The translations under genes were made by a program, and so were the position numbers. A stretch of 64,000 nucleotides of DNA from Sclerodactyla briareus. Lineage: Eukaryota > Echinodermata > Holothuroidea > Dendrochirotida > Sclerodactylidae. Positions 62,519 through 64,000 of this stretch are shown here, one piece after another (positions within the stretch are counted from its first letter, which is position 1; each line of letters starts with the position of its first letter). The stretch spans positions 275,001 through 339,000 of the forward strand of contig JAODTK010005523.1 in assembly GCA_026419785.1 (NCBI GenBank), given 5' to 3'. The notes below the pieces were generated by a model, which saw only the letters and a program-made list of their open reading frames with translations, searched no databases and was not told where the DNA came from.

Positions 62519-62638
62519 AATCACAATGCATCGAAAAACTCATCTGAGATTGACGGATTTGAATCCCCTACTCACCTGCTCGCTTTGTAAAGGGTACCTT
62601 ATTGATGCGACGGACGCTAACAGAATGCCTCCACTCAT
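62519..62638 (+). CDS. PCGF: Polycomb-group RING finger protein, first coding exon
   Basis: ATG at 62526 opens [20 protein letters not shown], continuing with CKGYLIDAT. This is the start of the RING domain of PCGF2/BMI1/Psc-type proteins (MHR....I.ELNP...C.LC.GY.IDATT). PCGF proteins are nuclear; with RING1 they form the PRC1 E3 ligase core that ubiquitinates histone H2A in gene silencing. The first RING Cys pair (CSLC) is present. One extra G at 62612/62613 breaks the frame; the following codons in the other frame read TLTECLHS, supplying the next RING Cys and His. The exon ends at CAT|GTAAGT, leaving a phase-1 intron after ECLHS. No later exon (FCK.CIV..) is seen before 64000. The single indel may be a sequence error or a real lesion. 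Confidence 0.9.
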
Positions 62639-62644
62639 GTAAGT
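62639..62644 (+). promoter_or_regulatory. splice donor of the PCGF first coding exon
   Basis: GTAAGT, a consensus donor, placed directly after the ECLHS codons where the RING domain is expected to continue with Phe-Cys from the next exon. Confidence 0.85.
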
Positions 62645-63075
62645 AACATTTGAAGCCATACACAAATGTATTGGACGAGTTGTTTCAGGGATATGCGCAC
62701 TTTGTGTACTACTGCTGCATCCTTTCTTCAAACATTCGGAGATATATCCTGCCTCGCTTTTTATATATTGTTTATCTAGAATTGTGACTATTCTCAAGAA
62801 CGCTCTTGACTTTTACAGACATCTGAATCACTTATGACAGTTGGGTTCTTCCTGGCTAGTCTTACTGAAGCTCGCCCCATGCGAATTGGAAACATGATAT
62901 CTGAATCATTCATTGCCAACGACATGGTGGAATCAACGCACGCTCCATAATCAATAACCAATAATTGGTTCAAAGAGACGCTCCCAACTGATTTGACAAG
63001 CTAATTGTTGGAATTTTTATCACGCGATCATTCTACTCGTGCGGAAAATATATGATGATGAATACCAACTAATCA
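62645..63075 (+). other. PCGF intron sequence
   Basis: Non-coding by inference from the donor at 62639. No further exon of the gene is visible. Confidence 0.5.
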
Positions 63076-63079
63076 CTCC

Positions 63080-63690
63080 AGTCGTAGCAGTTTAATTATT
63101 GTTCTCTCTTTGAATCCTTGACGAAGTCAGAGAATCAGAGAAATCTATGCAGTCCTGACAGTGGTGTGGTATGAGGTATGTGTGTGTGTGTGTATGTGAC
63201 GGCGCTGCTTGTAAATACGTAACCGACCCCACTGGATGATGAAGCTATATTTGGAATGTGTGTTCCCCATGATGAGTACATGAACCCTATTGTTTTGGGG
63301 TCAGGTCAGGTCTGAGATCACCAGAGGTCAAAGTCTGAAAAACCTTGTAAACACGATAAGTCCAGAATGGTGGTCAGATCAGGTTGAAATTCAGTGTGTA
63401 GCTTTCTTATGGGGAGTACCAGGAACCTATTGTTTTTAGTATAGGTCGAGATGAATTTTGCCAAAAAACAGTAAGTTTGTGAAAAGTCAATATTTTTTTT
63501 TACAAGCCAATTTTGGCTTGTAATCACGATAACTCGAACCCACCTGAGGGATGAAGTTCACACTAGGTATGTGTGTTCCCCGCGATGAGAGTAAATGAAC
63601 CCTATAGTTTGGGGTCAGGTCACAGGTCTTCTGAGGTCACCAGAGGTCAAAGTCTGAAAATCGTGAAATTTAGGTGTGCGTACCGTATCA
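63080..63690 (+). repeat. dispersed non-coding repeat, partner of 10990-11690
   Basis: Two diverged units carry TGTGTTCCCC, ATGAACCCTAT(T/A)GTTT and GAGGTCAAAGTCTGAAAA (near 63262-63340 and 63572-63660). Between them lie GTGTGTAGCTTTCTTATGGGG and AACCTATTGTTTTTAG. The same words occur at 11.0-11.7 kb. A short GT run (63175-63196) lies inside. If the PCGF gene continues, this repeat sits in its intron. Confidence 0.75.
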
Positions 63691-64000
63691 AGAGCTACGG
63701 AACTTCTGGTGGCCCATAATAAGCTGTACAATCTCCATTTGTCCTTGTGTCTGGATAGAGGGTTGCCAGAAAGAGCCAAGGAATCACTAAGCCTTTGGGC
63801 TTTCTGGATTTATATATTACTTCACAGAAAGTCGATCTCCACAGAAAGTTAGTTCATTTTCCAGATACAGAACATCAGTGGCAGATACTGTTTCACATCA
63901 CGATTAGCAATTCCACGAGAGTGTAATTGCCATGTTATGTTTGCACGCATGTCAGATTGGAAATTGCATGCATTTGTCAGTCGTCTACTATAAATGATCG
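63691..64000. other. unassigned DNA
   Basis: No gene, exon or repeat could be identified in this stretch. Confidence 0.4.

Overview
This is gene-poor metazoan DNA. The only conserved host coding sequence I could identify is one exon at the right end. No long non-repetitive open reading frame exists; the longest ones are (HT)n/(CV)n translations of a GT microsatellite and mean nothing. Most interpretable content is decayed retrotransposon: CR1/L2-type LINE pieces on both strands and one long Penelope-like element. Around these lie diverged tandem duplications, (TA)n arrays and dispersed non-coding repeats. The recurring AGGCCTA motif, the LINE and Penelope mixture and a repeat family of the type AACTTGGTGG / GTGTGTAGCTTTCTTATGGG suggest a marine invertebrate, probably a deuterostome such as an echinoderm. 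That is an inference from style, not a proof.

Layout. 1-2.3 kb: unassigned DNA, then a CR1-like LINE with a recognisable 3' tail. 2.3-10.4 kb: a diverged direct duplication (2.3-4.0 and 8.2-10.4 kb) separated by LINE pieces and a ~650 bp GT array. 10.4-14.1 kb: a repeat family that recurs at 63.1-63.7 kb, then unassigned sequence. 14.4-16.9 kb: Penelope-like element with N-terminal RRLR region, reverse transcriptase, GIY-YIG endonuclease remnant and a possible hammerhead-ribozyme relic just downstream. 17.6-21.1 kb: three LINE fragments on two strands. 21.4-26.4 kb: mostly unassigned, with a tandem duplication at 23.5 kb.

26.4-38.5 kb: the most striking structure, an AT-rich inverted duplication about 12.1 kb long. 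Two arms of about 4.7-4.8 kb flank a 2.7 kb centre, which itself contains a smaller inverted pair, a 216 bp foldback element and a (TA)n palindrome. The arms share protein-like stretches that I could not assign to a family. 38.5-58.7 kb: mostly unassigned, with a TACGTA-rich tract at 46 kb, a GC-rich patch at 52 kb and several local duplications. 58.7-62.3 kb: two GAGACC-rich repeats and an L2/CR1 LINE 3' end. 62.5 kb: the first coding exon of a Polycomb-group RING finger gene (PCGF2/BMI1/Psc type), complete with splice acceptor, ATG and splice donor; the rest of the gene should lie downstream, mostly or wholly outside this window.

The sequence carries many single-base frame breaks, including one in the otherwise well-preserved PCGF exon, so some frameshifts may be assembly or read errors rather than decay. 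All similarity statements are from reading translations by eye; no database search was possible.
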